Assembly (NCBI GenBank): GCA_033026295.1
Contig: CM065175.1
Coordinates: 25,214,437-25,278,436, forward strand
Length of the DNA stretch: 64,000 bases
DNA from: Channa striata
Lineage: Eukaryota; Chordata; Actinopteri; Anabantiformes; Channidae
Direction of reading: 5' to 3'
A model generated the notes under the pieces. The model was not told the DNA's origin. It worked only from the letters and a program-made list of their open reading frames with translations, and searched no databases. Numbering within the stretch: position 1 is the first letter of the stretch; every line of letters begins with the position of its first letter. A program made the position numbers and the translations under genes. Shown one piece after another: positions 60,201 through 64,000 of the stretch.

Positions 60201-63200
60201 CTCCTTAAGTTCTAACCTGCAATATTTATTACTTTTTAAATAGTCACATCTATTTAAAAAGTACTAGATTATGTTGTTTTAAAATTATTGTACAAGGATG
60301 AACATAAGAAAGCTGTTATATTTATACTTTGTCCATTTACAAACCAACACCAGGTATTATTTTTCTGTTGCATAACTAATACAGGTCTGTCATTATTATT
60401 GCAATATTTCAGTGCAAAAACCAAACATTTATTGTCCATTTTGTTACATTAAAACCGAAGGTGGATCTCATTCCTGATGGACCAGCTCCCTCTGCTGGTG
60501 CCTCTTTTTAAGGCCTTACAGAAATCCAGCAGGAGTCCAGAGATTTTAATCAGCAGCTCTGACACTGACTAATGAAAAAGTACTGACACAGCACAATTAG
60601 ATTCAGTATTTACTACATTTGTAATCGAAGGAGACATAATTATACATGTTTAAAGTACAGATACATGGAAAATGTATTTAACTACAGTAACAAAGTACTT
60701 TTTATGGTCATTTCAAGGTCTGAGATATTACATTATGATTAAAGTTCCTTCCTGTTGGCTCGTCTGCAGATGCCTGTCTGGAGAACCCTTGCTGGAACGG
60801 CGGCACTTGCATCGATGGTGAATCAACCAGCTGCCTTTGCCTGCCAGGTTATGGAGGAGACTTGTGCCAAACAGGTTCAATGTCAAGTATTAATTAAGTA
60901 TTTTATACACACAGACATAAGATGCTCGTACCAATTCATTCTTTAATACTCTAATTTCTCCCCTGTCAGACCTGGAGGAGTGCGAGCCAGGCTGGGACAA
61001 ATTTCAGGCTTCCTGTTACCATCACTTTACTAAGCGGCTGAGTTGGGAGGTGGCTGAGCAGCACTGTCGTCTGTGTGGTGGACATTTAATATCGGTCATG
61101 ACCCCTGAGGAGCAGGACTACATCAATGGTAAAAAAAATGAATAAATAAAAGACGCATTTGATCTGGAGGCGAAAATAATGTGATTACACGAGTTAGCGT
61201 TTATTGGGATAAACTGCACACGGTGAACTACTGGCTCAGTTACAGTAGAGTGGGTTGTAAACACAGGGTCGGCAGTTTGATCCCCAGCTCCTTTAATCGG
61301 CTTCATATCCACCAGGTTTTTTTCCTTGTGTGTACGTGTGACTTCTGTCACTTTGAATTGCGTTTGTGCCAAATGATTAAATGTAAATATGAAATTATCA
61401 CAAAATGCCATATAAAATTAAAACAATATTTGCAATGTAAGCTTTAAGAAAACTCAAACACTTTCAACTCTGTGCCCAGGATGGGCAATTCTTGTCAGAT
61501 TAATGTCCTGCCAAAAGCCATTATCAAACTAGAGACATCGTATCTGAACATTCCTCCCAACTCAGGCTTGTTCTAACAAGTCCTCTTCAAACTGTCCACA
61601 CAGGACACAGTGATTAATTATGTCTTCCATCTTATTTTATACATTTTTTTTGTCCTGCTCCATGTCCTGTTTTGGAGTTGGTATTTTGTCTGGCAACAAA
61701 GGTGATGAGATAGTTATCGCACATTCCTGTGGTGGTTGTGTTCCAACTGTGCGGGCAGATGCCATGGATTGTATTCACTGATAATGTTGTGGCGCTAAAT
61801 GTAAAGGAGCGGGCTTCACATAATCAGTCATCTTTGTCACAACTTCTAAAGCAGCGTTGTGTGTCCTATCAAGTCGTTCCAAAACGAGTATGTGCGTCCT
61901 TAAACATGAAACTCAACATCTTGTGGAAATTGGTCCTCGTGTAAATACACGCTTTAGATTCCATATGTGCAGTACACTGAGCTTCCTTTCACGTTCTCAT
62001 TTTTAGACAAATACAAAGAATATCAGTGGATTGGACTAAATGACAGAACCATTGAAGGAGACTTCCGCTGGTCAGATGGGAATCCCCTGGTGAGTTTGAC
62101 CTCTGGGTGAATAGCAAAATGTGTTTTTGTTTTTTTTTATAGTTTCCTGCGACAGACTGTGTTGAAACATCAAAATCTTCTTTGAAATATTTTTGAAGCA
62201 ACTTCCTTCATGCGATTAGTTTGAATCTTCTCCTCTGTCAGCTCTATGAGAACTGGTATAAAGGCCAGCCGGACAGCTACTTCCTGTCCGGCGAGGACTG
62301 CGCCGTGATGGTGTGGCATGACGGCGGTCGCTGGAGCGACGTGCCGTGCAACTACCACCTGTCCTACACCTGCAAGAAAGGCTTCTGTGAGTTTATTTCA
62401 CTTGACAGGCTCCTGTTCTCAGGCCTCTTTTTGTAAGATCTTACATTTGTATTTAAAGTCCAAGTGGTCAGAATTTAATGAAGTTAACAAAAGTTTGGTT
62501 CTGCCCAACAGCCTCCTGTGGGAAGCCCCCTGAAGTTCCTCATGCTAAGGTGTATGGGAAGAAGCGGTTGCGTTATGAGACGAACACTAAAGTGCGCTAC
62601 TTCTGTGAAGAGGGTTTTGTCCAGAAACTGAATCCTGTAATCAGGTGCCTGCTCAGCGGCCAGTGGGAGGAACCTCAAATTACATGCACACCAAGTACGT
62701 ACTTTAATTGGCTGAGCTCGTTTAGCACTGCAGGAAAAAATTATTTTAAGATGCTTTAAGGATTCTGCTGGAGAAAGAAATCAAGCTTAAGAAACATGTG
62801 ATTATTAAATTAGCAACAGCTGATTCCAATAAATCTACTAATCAATATCTGAACCAACATAGGGCTCCAGGTATTATAAATAATAGAGCAAAATACCTTA
62901 AATCTTAAGTGTGAATATTTCATTCAAAACTGTCCTAAAACCAGCAGTGACACATCTGTGGTACATTTACTATTTTACCCCCTTTATAACATTCACCAAA
63001 ATCAAAAATGTACATTAGAAAAATTGTGTCGAGTATGTTGCAGTAGTAGTTTATCAAAAGAAACAAAATGTGAACTTGGTAAACATTTAAAGACATTAAA
63101 AATAATGTAAAAGTTCTTCCTGTACCAACGGTATTATACTTTGCTATCCCCAAGAACAGACGGCTGCGTGTGCAAGTGAAATTCCAACCATCATGTTGAT

Positions 63201-63918
63201 GGCTTCATATGACACCAAACCCTCATCGACTGAGGGCAAAATGAGGCCGTCATCCACCAGCCACCACCTTATTTTCTATCAGCCAACTAGGAAAGTGTAA
63301 AAACGAGAGCCACTTTTCCAATCCTGCCATGCAAGTGTATTGAACATCTTTAGTCCCTCATCACTACATGACTAACGGTCATGAGCAAAGGGAAGGATTA
63401 AAGTACGTACACACTTTGCTCTGAATGATTCACCATTTTTAGTGACTGAAATACTGGGGAAGGTGCTGTACATGGATCACAAATGCCCAAAACAATGTAC
63501 AGGCTTGAACGGTTCTTCGGTAGTTTAACGCGTTTTGTTGAGCTACAGGCTCAGCACAAGTCACATGACCAAAAATGTAACATGTGGAATTTAATTTAGC
63601 TAAATCCAGTTATATTTATCTGGCCCTAACAAACCTATGTCAAAAGGTAACAAAAAATTAATACAATTCAAGTGGTTGTTTTAATTGAAAGTAAACAACG
63701 TCATCTGCAAAAAACTTTACCGAACAGTAGAATGGGTCACACCTAAACTGTGAATGCTGCAACTAAACCTGTGGCTATTTCCCCCCTCACTTCTAGTCCA
63801 TTCTGTGGAGGACGACGCAGTTCTGGTACTTCACCAACATGAAGAAACTACGGAGATCATGGGTGGAGCCACAGAGAAAGTAGCTCCGCTGTTCTGGGAC
63901 ATTAAGTGGAACGTATGA
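44252..63918 (+). CDS. BCAN: Brevican core protein (lectican family)
   Basis: Coding exons: 44252-44262, 52665-52747, 53477-53872, 54995-55169, 55564-55691, 56541-56834, 56975-57884, 58114-58905, 59519-59752, 60770-60874, 60970-61128, 62007-62089, 62242-62386, 62512-62694 and 63797-63918. Order: signal peptide (MKMKLDASLSALLCAICLLV), Ig-V (DTGFYRCEVQQG), Link 1 and Link 2 (VFHYRDASSRYAFTFEQA; VFHGSTSQRLTFWEAKAYC), a Ser/Thr/Glu-rich region of about 650 residues, EGF (NPCWNGGTC), C-type lectin (QWIGLNDR, WSDVPCNYHLSYTC), sushi and tail. About 1,270 residues; human is 911. Lecticans bind hyaluronan by the Link modules and tenascin by the lectin domain in brain matrix. Near 57765 the frame breaks (+1 or -2). 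Identity among lecticans rests on domains plus the ISG20L2 neighbour. Confidence 0.92.
48232..48281. repeat. (CA)n microsatellite
   Basis: About 24 CA units with one G interruption, in BCAN intron 1. Confidence 0.95.
49760..49964 (-). mobile_element. Decayed LINE reverse transcriptase C-terminal piece
   Basis: Minus strand reads IQNAAAHLIFISQKWHVAPL then SRSLHWLPVSSQITFKAL, the conserved NAAARLL...HWLPV...FK motif behind many fish LINE reverse transcriptases. It is followed by frame-broken sequence. Non-functional, inside BCAN intron 1. Confidence 0.65.
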
Positions 63919-64000
63919 AGCCATCGTAATTTTTTCTTATTGGCAGGATTTCTCTTGTTTTCCGGTTCGTTTCCCTGCTTGTTTCCCTTGTAGTCCGGCC

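Noticed and set aside
1..64000. CRISPR arrays, operons, tRNA or rRNA genes
   Set aside because: None seen; intron-exon structure shows vertebrate nuclear DNA. The tandem runs are microsatellites and one coding minisatellite.

Overview
The window is vertebrate nuclear DNA, almost certainly from a teleost fish. Genes are split into short exons with GT/AG introns. There is a fish-type NLR immune gene cluster (FISNA-NACHT, ribonuclease-inhibitor-type LRR exons of 174 nt, terminal PRY-SPRY), there are fish-type LINE and Tc1-like fragments and many microsatellites. The right part carries a gene order also known from human 1q23 (METTL25B - ISG20L2 - BCAN). One assembly gap of 100 N lies at 4339-4438.

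Region 1-18.1 kb is an NLR cluster. Two NLR genes of the NLRC3-like fish expansion start head to head either side of the gap, inside a large imperfect inverted repeat (1-4100 against about 4439-12545). The left gene (minus strand) keeps only its N-terminal exons in the window and runs off the left edge. The right gene (plus strand, 5601-18085) can be followed from start codon to PRY-SPRY stop, with a one-base frameshift in NACHT. Its N-terminal exon pair is tandemly duplicated with one broken copy, and its introns are full of retroelement pieces.

Region 20.4-25.6 kb (minus) is the most unusual locus. Four successive exons each encode a complete ten-cysteine Frizzled-type cysteine-rich domain (CRD). 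They are followed, in matching splice phase, by five small exons that encode a degenerate penta-EF-hand (PEF, calpain-like) domain. I know of no described protein with this layout. Two small frame breaks, in the signal-peptide/CRD1 exon and in CRD3, leave open whether it is intact.

Region 27-36.5 kb holds METTL25B (minus, 8 exons, 567 codons in a perfect frame) and ISG20L2 (plus, 3 exons, 353 codons, all three DEDDh exonuclease motifs), divergent from a shared 1.3 kb interval. Region 36.5-44 kb holds a decayed Tc1-like transposon, microsatellites and a few unassigned possible exons. Region 44.25-63.9 kb is brevican (BCAN), a hyaluronan-binding brain proteoglycan, with all 15 coding exons readable: signal peptide, Ig, two Link modules, a long acidic mucin-like region, EGF, C-type lectin, sushi and tail. 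It has one frame break in the mucin-like exon.

Functionally the window joins unrelated neighbours: innate-immune NLRs, a probable secreted Wnt-binding-type protein, an SAM methyltransferase-fold protein, a 3'-5' exonuclease and a neural matrix proteoglycan. Several otherwise intact genes carry a single 1-2 nt indel, which points at least partly to residual consensus error. Exon borders were set by hand from splice consensus, reading-frame phase and family knowledge; no alignment or database search was run.
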